From contig JAIMAG010000005.1 in the NCBI GenBank assembly GCA_023512135.1, positions 25,001 through 89,000 of the forward strand: a stretch of DNA of 64,000 nt. Direction: 5' to 3'. The notes under the pieces are model-generated. The model was not told the origin of the DNA. It ran no database searches and saw only the letters and a program-made list of their open reading frames with translations. Origin of the DNA: Terriglobia bacterium (GTDB taxonomy: Bacteria; Acidobacteriota; Terriglobia; Acidiferrales; UBA7541). A program made the position numbers and the translations under genes. Below, in pieces: positions 24,716-31,704 of the stretch (position 1 is the stretch's first letter; every line of letters starts with the position of its first letter).

Positions 24716-26167
24716 ATGCCTGTCAAAGTGATCATTCCTACGCCGCTGCGGCCTTACGCGGGCCGGCGCGAAAGTGTGGAGTTCGATGCCCGCACCGTAC
24801 GCGATGCGCTCGACCGGCTCACCACCGAATACAGCGAGCTGCGCCGGCATCTGTTCACCGAGGAAGGTCGGCTGCGCAGCTTCGTGAACGTCTATGTGAA
24901 CGATGAAGACATTCGCTATCTGCAGAAGGAAAACACTCCGCTGAAGGAAGGCGATCAAATCACCATCGTGCCCTCGATCGCCGGCGGCAGCGAGGGCGCC
25001 GTGGCTCCAGCAGCAGCCGCCACGGCAACGCTGTCCAAGGAAGAAATTCTGCGCTACAGCCGCCACCTGATCATGCCCGAGGTGGGCCTGGAGGGACAGT
25101 TGAAGCTGAAGCAGGCGCGGGTGCTGCTGATTGGCACCGGCGGCCTGGGCGCCCCGCTGGGACTCTACCTGGCAGCGGCCGGCGTGGGACGGATCGGTCT
25201 GGTGGATTTCGACACGGTGGATTTCACCAACCTGCAGCGGCAGGTGATGTTCAGCACCGCCGACGTGGGCCGCCCGAAGCTCGCGGCCGCCCGGGAACGG
25301 CTGGCGGCGCTGAATCCGGAGATTCAGCTGGACACCTATGAAACGCGGCTGACGAGCGAGAACGCGCTCGAGATTCTGCGCCCGTACGACGTGGTCGTCG
25401 ACGGCACCGACAATTTTCCCACCCGCTACCTGGTCAACGATGCCTGCGTGCTGCTGGGCAAGCCGAATGTCTACGGCTCGATCTTTCGATTCGAAGGTCA
25501 GGTGAGCGTGTTCGGCATGCCCGAAGGCCCGTGCTATCGCTGCCTGTATCCGGAGCCGCCTCCGCCCGGACTGGTGCCCTCGTGTGCCGAAGGCGGCGTG
25601 CTGGGCGTGCTGCCCGGCATCATCGGCGCCATTCAGGCCATGGAGACGATCAAGCTCCTTCTCGGCCGGGGCGAGCCGCTGGTGGGACGGTTGCTGTTGT
25701 TCGATGCGCTGGCGATGCGCTTCCGCGAGCTGCGGCTGCGCAAGAATCCGGAATGCCCGGTCTGCGGACCCCAACCCACGGTGACGCGGCTGATCGACTA
25801 CGAGGAATTCTGCGGGGTCCGCGGAGAAGAGGTGTCGGCGCCCACCACCACCGTGCCGGAGATCGAACCGCGAGAGCTGAAAGCGCGACTCGAGCGTGGC
25901 GACGATCTCTTCATTCTCGACGTGCGCGAGCCACACGAGTACCAGATCTGCAACCTGAACGGCTACCTGCTGCCGCTCGGCGAGCTGCCGCGGCGTGTCC
26001 ATGAGCTGGACAGCTCGCGCGAAATCGTGGCGCACTGCCGCAGCGGGAAGCGCTCGGCTGAAGCCGTCGAATTTCTGCGCAAGGCCGGTTTCCGCAAAGT
26101 GTGGAACCTGAAGGGAGGCATTCTGGCCTGGTCGGATCAGGTGGATCCTTCCGTGCCGAAGTACTGA
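24716..26167 (+). CDS. fusion of CysO-like sulfur carrier, MoeB/ThiF adenylyltransferase and rhodanese
   Basis: A 483-residue three-domain protein. Residues 1-91 are a MoaD/ThiS/CysO-type beta-grasp carrier ending in VPSIAGG (Gly 90-Gly 91). A flexible Ala-rich linker (92-106) follows. Residues about 107-365 are a MoeB/ThiF E1-like domain with RYSRHLIMPEVG, the nucleotide loop GTGGLGAP (140-147), NLQRQVMF, DGTDNF, and zinc cysteines C273/C276 and C347/C350. Residues about 380-483 are a rhodanese with active Cys 441 in HCRSGKRS. E1 plus rhodanese is the MoeZ layout. MoeZ-type proteins adenylate the carrier's C-terminal glycine and load it with sulfur. Because the carrier's Gly-Gly is internal here, it must be released first or work in a different way. 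It is the third gene of the cysM cassette and starts 19 bases after the JAMM gene. Confidence 0.92.
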   Translation: MPVKVIIPTPLRPYAGRRESVEFDARTVRDALDRLTTEYSELRRHLFTEEGRLRSFVNVYVNDEDIRYLQKENTPLKEGDQITIVPSIAGGSEGAVAPAAAATATLSKEEILRYSRHLIMPEVGLEGQLKLKQARVLLIGTGGLGAPLGLYLAAAGVGRIGLVDFDTVDFTNLQRQVMFSTADVGRPKLAAARERLAALNPEIQLDTYETRLTSENALEILRPYDVVVDGTDNFPTRYLVNDACVLLGKPNVYGSIFRFEGQVSVFGMPEGPCYRCLYPEPPPPGLVPSCAEGGVLGVLPGIIGAIQAMETIKLLLGRGEPLVGRLLLFDALAMRFRELRLRKNPECPVCGPQPTVTRLIDYEEFCGVRGEEVSAPTTTVPEIEPRELKARLERGDDLFILDVREPHEYQICNLNGYLLPLGELPRRVHELDSSREIVAHCRSGKRSAEAVEFLRKAGFRKVWNLKGGILAWSDQVDPSVPKY

Positions 26168-26266
26168 ATGCGCCGGCAGCGCCGCACGCGGCCGGCGATA
26201 TGCTCGCACTGCCAACGAAACTGTGCCGGCGTCTGGCTCGCTGCTCCCCAATCCAGATATTTTGAC

Positions 26267-26295
26267 TTGACTTAGCGATTCAGGAAGCTTAGAAA
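26267..26295 (+). promoter_or_regulatory. candidate promoter for the carbonic anhydrase gene
   Basis: TTGACT (26267-26272) and TAGAAA (26290-26295) are 17 bases apart. TTGACT occurs twice in an overlapping direct repeat (also at 26262-26267). The leader would be about 52 bases long and ends in an AGGAGG ribosome site. Confidence 0.5.
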
Positions 26296-26353
26296 GCCTG
26301 TATTAGCGGCTGCCTCAGGGCAAACCCCCCAACTCAGAACCTAGGAGGCGTGC

Positions 26354-26851
26354 ATGACCCTTTTCGATCAACTGCTGGAAAACAACCGGCGGTATGCGGA
26401 ATCGTTCCGACTGGGCGAACTCCCCATCCCGCCGGCCAAGAAGCTGGCCGTAGTGACCTGCATCGACGCGCGGTTGACGGTAGAAAAGCTGCTGGGCATC
26501 GAAACCGGCGACGCTCATATCATCCGCAACGCCGGCGGATTGGCCACCGACGACGCGCTGCGCTCGCTGATCCTTTCGACGCAGGTGCTGGGAACCCGGA
26601 CTGTGGCCGTGATCCAGCACACCGACTGCGGGATGCTGAAGTTCAGCGAAGCCGAGCTCCAACAGCGCATCCAGCAAGCCACCGGACAGGACACTTCCGG
26701 ACTCCGCTTCCTGGTCTTCTCGGACCTGGAGCAGAGTTTGGCCGAGCAGGTGCGTCGGATCCGCAGCAATCCGTTCCTGCCGCGCGATCTGCAGGTCCGC
26801 GGGTACATCTACGACGTGCGAAGCGGACGCCTGCGCGAGCTGGTCGCCTGA
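26354..26851 (+). CDS. beta-carbonic anhydrase
   Basis: A 165-residue protein with the beta-class zinc and catalytic residues: C36, D38 and R40 in TCIDARL, then H89 and C92 in HTDCGM. The size and motif spacing match the small bacterial clade that includes Rv1284-like enzymes. It interconverts carbon dioxide and bicarbonate in the cytoplasm. An AGGAGG Shine-Dalgarno lies seven bases before the ATG. It seems to be its own transcription unit, after the cysM operon. Confidence 0.94.
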   Translation: MTLFDQLLENNRRYAESFRLGELPIPPAKKLAVVTCIDARLTVEKLLGIETGDAHIIRNAGGLATDDALRSLILSTQVLGTRTVAVIQHTDCGMLKFSEAELQQRIQQATGQDTSGLRFLVFSDLEQSLAEQVRRIRSNPFLPRDLQVRGYIYDVRSGRLRELVA

Positions 26852-27165
26852 AACTTTCGCGCGCCTGGCCACACAGAACAGAAACAAGATGGCCGGGGGA
26901 AGGTGACAGCGTCCTCGCAGCGGTAGCGCCTGCGTGGCCGTGTGTGGATGCCGCCGGCGCCTACGGCAACCGCCCGAATTCTCACCGATTTCGCCGGAAA
27001 GGGGTTCTGCAAGCACGGCACTGCAGCACAATCGCAAAAAGAAAAACCGACCGAGCCTTCTGCTCCTGGAACTGCGTCTGCGGAAGTGTGCCGGATTGCA
27101 GCCGTCGAATGGGCGCCTTACGAGAGAGATGAAAGGAACACGGAAACGCCCCTGCAACGGGAGGG
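26852..27165. other. intergenic region without a recognisable gene
   Basis: This space lies between the convergent carbonic anhydrase and carboxypeptidase-regulatory-like genes. Neither strand gives a protein or RNA I recognise. No hairpin followed by a T-run was seen. Confidence 0.45.
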
Positions 27166-27522
27166 CTATTGGGAAGATTTCTGCTTGTCGAGTTTGAGCT
27201 GGATGACAATTTCCTGGCGCCCGTCCAAGCTGGAGATGGTGCGCTTGGCAGAGGTCAGATCGCCGCGCTCCGCATGGATTTCGTAGTCCACATTCGGGTC
27301 GAGCCCACTGAAGCGGTACCGGCCTTCCTTGTCAGCAATGTAGGTGCGCACCATCATGGTCTGTCGGTTTTTCAGATAGACGATGCTGCTGGGGGCGGGA
27401 TTTTCATCCCGGTCCACCACGATGCCGCGGACGGTGCGCAGCTTGCGTTCCTGCGCCACCCCGACGAACGCCCCGAAGGCGAGCAGGACCATCAGTCCCA
27501 GTACCTGCAGCGGCTTTCTCAC
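27166..27522 (-). CDS. secreted protein with a carboxypeptidase regulatory-like domain
   Basis: A 118-residue protein with a signal peptide (VLGLMVLLAFGAFVGVAQ) and a single CarboxypepD_reg-like beta-sandwich. The domain shows VRGIVVDRDENPAPSSIVYLK, then DKEGRYRFSGLDP. Such domains are common in secreted proteins of Acidobacteriota. The start is a GTG at 27522 preceded by a strong AGGAGGGAGGTAAG ribosome site. The frame is open much further upstream but without signal or similarity. The function is unknown. Confidence 0.82.
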   Translation of the reverse strand: MRKPLQVLGLMVLLAFGAFVGVAQERKLRTVRGIVVDRDENPAPSSIVYLKNRQTMMVRTYIADKEGRYRFSGLDPNVDYEIHAERGDLTSAKRTISSLDGRQEIVIQLKLDKQKSSQ

Positions 27523-27831
27523 GACCTTACCTCCCTCCTGCGCGTTGGCCTCTGACGATTCTTTCTTCCGCTCCACCCGACGTCCCCTCCAGGGACGCAA
27601 CGGTGCCTCGCTCTCGCGAGCCGTCAGGCCGAGGTGTTCGGCTGCCCGAAGGCCCGGCCCATCTGCGGACGTTTCCCGCGCAGACGGCTTCGGCCTGCCC
27701 CGGAGGGTGCGGAAGCAACCGACGAACCGAACAGAGCCTCCCGAAGAGAACGAAGCAAAATCATCTTCTGTACAGTACGATGGCAAAAGGGCAGGAAAAG
27801 ATGCCGTACGGATGTTTCCACACAGGAACTG
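27523..27831. other. intergenic region upstream of the secreted carboxypeptidase-regulatory-like gene
   Basis: No gene is recognised. The stretch has several short GC-rich inverted repeats (for example CTCGCGAG near 27615) and probably holds the promoter of the downstream minus-strand gene. TTGCCA (minus strand, near 27785) is a possible -35. I make no firm call. Confidence 0.35.
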
Positions 27832-28077
27832 CTACCGGTCTTCGTCTTCTTCCTCCTCGTAGAGGTCTTCGTCGAAGTCTTCCTCGTCCTCTTCGTCCTC
27901 TTCCTCTTCGTCGTAGTCCAGGTCTTCGTCGGAGATAACGTTCAGCAGCACGGGATGCGTCTGCACCACCTCCAACTCGACCTCGCACTCCGGACAGGAA
28001 AGGATCTCGCCTTCTTCCACTTCGTCTTCATCCACATCGAGCACCGCAGCGCATTCTGGACACTTCACCACGGCCAA
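27832..28077 (-). CDS. LysW-like zinc-ribbon protein with an acidic tail
   Basis: An 81-residue protein. The first 45 residues match LysW-type amino-group carriers: two CPEC pairs (C6/C9 and C28/C31), an acidic segment between them (DVDEDEVEEGE), and ELEVV after the second pair. LysW proteins normally end a few residues later in EDWGE, where the last Glu gamma-carboxylate carries the substrate. Here the chain goes on as about 30 residues made nearly only of Asp and Glu and ends in Arg. The carrier function in lysine or arginine synthesis is therefore doubtful, and no lys or arg biosynthetic gene is next to it. It may be a zinc-ribbon acidic protein of another role. Confidence 0.72.
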   Translation of the reverse strand: MAVVKCPECAAVLDVDEDEVEEGEILSCPECEVELEVVQTHPVLLNVISDEDLDYDEEEEDEEDEEDFDEDLYEEEEDEDR

Positions 28078-28093
28078 GCCTCCCTCGGAAAAG

Positions 28094-28123
28094 TTCGTTT
28101 TGCTTCCCCGCGAGCGTATTATA
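28094..28123. promoter_or_regulatory. overlapping divergent -10 elements for the LysW-like and Nudix genes
   Basis: TATTAT (28117-28122, plus) and TATAAT (28123-28118, minus) share the same bases. On the plus strand TTCGTT (28094-28099) lies 17 bases upstream. On the minus strand the -10 is perfect but only a TTGGGG at a long 19-base spacing was found. The two promoters would compete for polymerase. Confidence 0.4.
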
Positions 28124-28162
28124 GAACGCGGCTGTCAAGCAACCCCAACACAGTCGCTCGAG

Positions 28163-28636
28163 ATGCTGAAGAATCGCGAGTACCCGGATCGACCGGTGGT
28201 GGGTGTGGGCGGGGTCGTCATCCGCGATGGCCGTGCCCTGCTGATTCGTCGCGGCTCGGAACCCCTGAAAGGACAATGGTCCATTCCCGGCGGTCTGCTC
28301 GAACTGGGTGAAACCCTCGAAGAAGGCGTGCGCCGGGAGCTGCGCGAGGAAACGGGCCTGGAAGTTCGCGTGCTGGAGTTGATCGAAGTGTTCGAACGCA
28401 TCTTTCCGGAACCCGAACCCGGCCGGGCACCTTCCAGCCACCGGCCCGGTCCCCGCTATCATTACGTCATCCTCGACTATCTCTGCGAGGCCCCGGAAGG
28501 CGAGCCGCGGGCCGGGGGCGACGTCACCGAGGTGGCCTTTGCCGCCGAAGCGGAGCTCGAGCAGTTCCACCTGACGCCGACCGCCACCCGGGTGCTGCGC
28601 AAAGCCTTCGCAATGGCTCGCCAGCGCGCTCTCTGA
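28163..28636 (+). CDS. Nudix hydrolase
   Basis: A 157-residue protein with a complete Nudix box: GGLLELGETLEEG followed by REL REETGLEV (the pattern GX5EX7REUXEEXGU, near residues 47-69). Nudix enzymes cleave nucleoside diphosphates linked to other groups. The RPVVGVGGVVI start resembles ADP-ribose pyrophosphatase/MutT-like members. The ATG at 28163 fits the domain start; the open frame reaches 28100 but that part crosses the divergent promoter. The substrate is unknown. Confidence 0.88.
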   Translation: MLKNREYPDRPVVGVGGVVIRDGRALLIRRGSEPLKGQWSIPGGLLELGETLEEGVRRELREETGLEVRVLELIEVFERIFPEPEPGRAPSSHRPGPRYHYVILDYLCEAPEGEPRAGGDVTEVAFAAEAELEQFHLTPTATRVLRKAFAMARQRAL

Positions 28637-28646
28637 GCAGTACAGC

Positions 28647-29363
28647 TCAATCAGCTGCCGCCGAAGCCAGCGCGTGCGTGCGCGGCGCGCAGAAGCCGTA
28701 ATGTTGCGCGACGGCGCGGCGCAGATCCTCCAGCGTGAAATCCGGCCAGAGCTTCGGCGTGAAATGCAGCTCGGCGTGGGCCGATTCCCAGAGAAGAAAA
28801 TCGTCCAGGCGATGCTGGCCGCCGGTGGCGATCAACAGGTCCACGTCCGGCACTGGCTCTGCCCGTGCACTGGCGGCGAGCAGCCGACCGAAGGCATCCG
28901 GGGAAATCTCCAGCGAAGTGTACAGCCGGCAGGCCGCACGCAGCAGAGCCTCGCGGGCCGAGTAATCCACGGCCAGCCGGAACCGCAGACGGCCACCCTG
29001 GCAGGTGGCCGACTCTGCCTCGGCGATCGACTGACGCAGCCCGTGCGGGATCCGGTCGCGCCGGCCGATGACTTCGACCCGGATGCCCCGGCGCGCCCAG
29101 CGCGGCGCTTCTTCCCGGAGAAACTCGCGCAGCAGGTCGAACAGAAATTCTGTTTCCGCGCTCGGCTGCTGCCAGATGCGCGCCGAGCAACCGAGCACGG
29201 TCAGGGTGCCGATGCCGCAGGCGGGAGCCGCGGGCACCAGCCGGCGCAGCACATCGAGTGCGAATCCGTAGCCGAGCGCTGCGGGCAGCTCGCGCCGGCG
29301 GGCCCAGCGGCGGCTGCCGCCGGGGCGCAGGGCCACATGGAGCCGGTGGGATGGGACGGGCAC
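28647..29363 (-). CDS. degenerate undecaprenyl diphosphate synthase-like (cis-prenyltransferase) protein
   Basis: A 238-residue protein with the length and overall order of UppS. Recognisable blocks are HVALRPGGSRRWA (9-21), VEVIGRRDRIP, LRFRLAVDYSAR, ATGGQHRLDDFLLW and AELHFTPKLWPDF. In working UppS the first block reads MDGNGRWA with the essential Asp; here it is PGGSRRWA with no Asp. The FSxENW block is CSARIW, and RTSGExRLSNF has become ATGGQHRLDDF, so the diphosphate-binding Arg and Ser are lost. It is therefore unlikely to have normal synthase activity. The GTG start lies six bases after a -10 hexamer. A true uppS should exist elsewhere. Confidence 0.8.
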   Translation of the reverse strand: MPVPSHRLHVALRPGGSRRWARRRELPAALGYGFALDVLRRLVPAAPACGIGTLTVLGCSARIWQQPSAETEFLFDLLREFLREEAPRWARRGIRVEVIGRRDRIPHGLRQSIAEAESATCQGGRLRFRLAVDYSAREALLRAACRLYTSLEISPDAFGRLLAASARAEPVPDVDLLIATGGQHRLDDFLLWESAHAELHFTPKLWPDFTLEDLRRAVAQHYGFCAPRTHALASAAAD

Positions 29364-29369
29364 GGTCCG

Positions 29370-29398
29370 AGGCTAGCGTATACCTTTCTTTCTGTCAA
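29370..29398 (-). promoter_or_regulatory. candidate promoter of the UppS-like gene, predicting a leaderless mRNA
   Basis: On the minus strand a perfect TTGACA (29398-29393) is followed after 17 bases by TAGCCT (29375-29370). Six bases separate the hexamer from the GTG start at 29363, so the transcript would begin at the start codon and have no ribosome site. Confidence 0.5.
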
Positions 29399-29420
29399 GT
29401 ACTTTGTATTATGAAGCTAG

Positions 29421-30176
29421 CTAAAAGCGCGGTCCCCGTTCGGTGCGCGGATAGCGGCCCAGCGCGGCATGAACCCGGATGCGCAGCAGATCGCCCACCA
29501 TGCGCAGCCCGTCCCGGAATACGTGCACGCGACTGTCCGGGTGATGCGCCCAGCGCACGGGAATTTCCACCACCCGCAGGCCGTGTCGCAGGGCCAGAAA
29601 GAGAATTTCCGGATCGAACCCGAAGCGCTCGATGCGCTGCTGCTCGAACAGAATGCGCGTCGGTTCGCGCCGGAACGCCTTGAAGCCGCACTGGGTATCC
29701 TGGAAGGGCAGGCCACTGAGCAGCCGGGTGGCCCAGTTGAATGCGATGCCGGCCCGCTCGCGCCACCACGGTTGATGCTGCTGAATCAGGCTGCGGTCCA
29801 GCGCGCGCGAACCGATGGCGATGTCGTAGTCCGCCAGCGCCGCCAGCAGTTTGTCGGCTTCTTCGATGGGGGCGGAAAGATCGGCGTCGGTAAACAGGGC
29901 CAGCCGTCCGGTCGCTGCCAGCATGCCGGCGCGCACGCTGTAGCCTTTTCCGCGATTGCCTGGATTCGACAGCAGGCGCAGCTCGGGGTACTGAGCGGCG
30001 AACTGGCGCACAACTTCCGCGGTGGCGTCGGTCGAACCATCGTCAACGACGATGACTTCCCCGCGCAGGCCGCGCGCGGCCAGATACGAAAACACCTGCG
30101 GGAGGGTGTGCGCCAGCCGCCGCTCTTCATTGAATGCGGGGATGACCACAGAAAGATCTGGAGTGCGGGCAGTCAT
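29421..30176 (-). CDS. family 2 glycosyltransferase (dolichyl-phosphate glucosyltransferase-like)
   Basis: A 251-residue GT2 protein. It has LSVVIPAFNEERRL at the N-terminus, VVDDGSTDAT, the metal-binding DADLSAP, and the late QDTQCGFKAFRR block typical of polyprenyl-phosphate glucosyl/mannosyl transferases. It has no membrane segment. It probably transfers a sugar from a nucleotide donor to a lipid phosphate or an envelope acceptor. Its ATG at 30176 overlaps the pcm stop (30173), so it is coupled to pcm. Confidence 0.9.
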   Translation of the reverse strand: MTARTPDLSVVIPAFNEERRLAHTLPQVFSYLAARGLRGEVIVVDDGSTDATAEVVRQFAAQYPELRLLSNPGNRGKGYSVRAGMLAATGRLALFTDADLSAPIEEADKLLAALADYDIAIGSRALDRSLIQQHQPWWRERAGIAFNWATRLLSGLPFQDTQCGFKAFRREPTRILFEQQRIERFGFDPEILFLALRHGLRVVEIPVRWAHHPDSRVHVFRDGLRMVGDLLRIRVHAALGRYPRTERGPRF

Positions 30177-30883
30177 TGGTTTCCAGCTTCGGGCCATCCA
30201 TACTGGCCCCGCAGCGGAACAAAGCGGCAGTAATTCACCACGCGGGTCGAGATCTGTGCGCCGTGTTTGCGCACCTGCCAGAGCTCCTGCTGGTGCTCGT
30301 CGCCGACCGGGATGACCAGGCGTCCACCTTCGACGAGTTGTTCGAGCAGCGGGGGCGGGATGCGCGGCGCTGCGGCGGTGACCACGATGGCGTCGAAGGG
30401 CGCCTGCTCGGGCCAGCCCAGCGTACCGTCTCCGATGCGCACGTGCACGTTGGAAATGCCCAGCCGCACGAGTCGTTCGATGGCTGCACGCGCCAGGGCT
30501 TCGCGATGTTCGATCGTGAACACTTCGCGCGCCAGCCGGGCGAGCACGGCGGCCTGATAGCCCGAGCCGGTGCCGACTTCGAGCACGCGCTCGTCGCCGG
30601 CCAACTCCAGCGCTTCCGTCATCACCGCCACCATGTACGGCTGCGAGATGGTCTGCCCTTCCCCAACCGGCAGCGGCTGGTCCGTGTAGGCAAGCGGCAT
30701 CAATTCGTCCGGCACGAACACGTGTCGCGGCACCGCACGCATGGCCTCCAGCACGCGCGCATCCGAGATGCCTCGCGCGACCAGTTGCTCCTCCACCATG
30801 GCCTCCCGCAGGGCTGCGTAGTCGGGCGCCGGCTCCCCGGAACCATTGGCCTTGCTGCGTCGGTTGCGGAACCAGGCCATCAT
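30173..30883 (-). CDS. pcm: protein-L-isoaspartate O-methyltransferase
   Basis: A 236-residue SAM-dependent methyltransferase that starts the repair of damaged aspartyl residues. Family blocks are RAVPRHVFVPDE, PLPVGEGQTISQPYMVAVMTEAL, VLEVGTGSGYQAAVLA (SAM site) and FDAIVVTAAAP. Two ATG codons stand in tandem at 30883 and 30880; the first overlaps the stop of the DUF72 gene (ATGATGA). The much longer frame upstream is antisense-like shadow. Confidence 0.95.
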   Translation of the reverse strand: MMAWFRNRRSKANGSGEPAPDYAALREAMVEEQLVARGISDARVLEAMRAVPRHVFVPDELMPLAYTDQPLPVGEGQTISQPYMVAVMTEALELAGDERVLEVGTGSGYQAAVLARLAREVFTIEHREALARAAIERLVRLGISNVHVRIGDGTLGWPEQAPFDAIVVTAAAPRIPPPLLEQLVEGGRLVIPVGDEHQQELWQVRKHGAQISTRVVNYCRFVPLRGQYGWPEAGNQ

Positions 30884-31692
30884 TTTCTGCGCTGCACCTT
30901 CCGCGGCCGTTTTCGCGTCGCTCGCGAGCGCCGCTGTGTGGCGGTCAGGCGCAGCAGCCGGCGAACCTGCTGGCGCAGGGTGCGTGCATTCGCGATCGCA
31001 TGGCCTTGAAAATCGTTGTTGAAATAGACGAACGCCGGCTTCTTCCACCGCACCAGGCTCCGGGCCCATACGGCGAGCTGTGCCGGGGTGTAGCGCGAAC
31101 GGTAGAGCTGCTCGCGGCCGTGGAAGCGAATGTAGACAAAATCGGCCGTGACGACCCGTGCCGAGGGAAAACGCCGGCCGCAATCGGCCATGCACAGGGC
31201 CACACCATGGCGGCGCAGCAACGCAAGCGGCTGCTTCGCAAACCAGCTCCGATGCCGGGGTTCGACGGCATACCGCAGCCCCGGGGGCAGCCAGCCGAGG
31301 AAACGCTTCACCACCCGGGCATCGAAGCTCAGGCTGGGGGGCAGTTGAAACAGGATGGCGCCCAGCCGGTCGCCCAGCGCGGCTACCGACTGCAGGAACC
31401 GCCGCAGCGGTGTGCGCCGCTGCAAACGGGTCTGATGCGTGATTTCCCGGTGCGCCTTGACCGCCCACAGAAATCCCGGAGGCGATTGTTGCCGCCAGCG
31501 CGCCCAGGTGCTCGGCCGGATGCGGCGGTAGAAGCTGGCGTTCAGCTCGACGGTGGAGAATCGCCGCTGATAATACGCCAGCCACTGGCGGGCGGGCAGT
31601 TCGCGGGGGTAGAAGCGTCCGCGCCAGTGGCCGTAACTCCAGCCCGAAGTGCCGATGCGGATTTCTTCAGCCGTGAACATGCGGCGGAACAT
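30880..31692 (-). CDS. DUF72 family protein
   Basis: A 270-residue TIM-barrel-like protein with the DUF72 signatures IGTSGWSYGHWRGRFYP, TVELNASFYR, VKAHREITH, QLPPS, and VYIRFHGREQLY with FVYFNNDFQGHA near the C-terminus. The biochemical role of DUF72 (YecE) is not established. It is the first of three overlapping genes with pcm and the glycosyltransferase, and it lies 12 bases upstream of the end of the kynureninase-like gene's stop, in the same direction. Confidence 0.9.
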   Translation of the reverse strand: MFRRMFTAEEIRIGTSGWSYGHWRGRFYPRELPARQWLAYYQRRFSTVELNASFYRRIRPSTWARWRQQSPPGFLWAVKAHREITHQTRLQRRTPLRRFLQSVAALGDRLGAILFQLPPSLSFDARVVKRFLGWLPPGLRYAVEPRHRSWFAKQPLALLRRHGVALCMADCGRRFPSARVVTADFVYIRFHGREQLYRSRYTPAQLAVWARSLVRWKKPAFVYFNNDFQGHAIANARTLRQQVRRLLRLTATQRRSRATRKRPRKVQRRK

Positions 31693-31704
31693 AGCCGATC
31701 GCGG

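Noticed and set aside
27840-27925. A microsatellite or CRISPR-like repeat.
   Set aside because: It is the GAA/GAC-rich coding of the acidic tail of the LysW-like protein and has no spacer structure.
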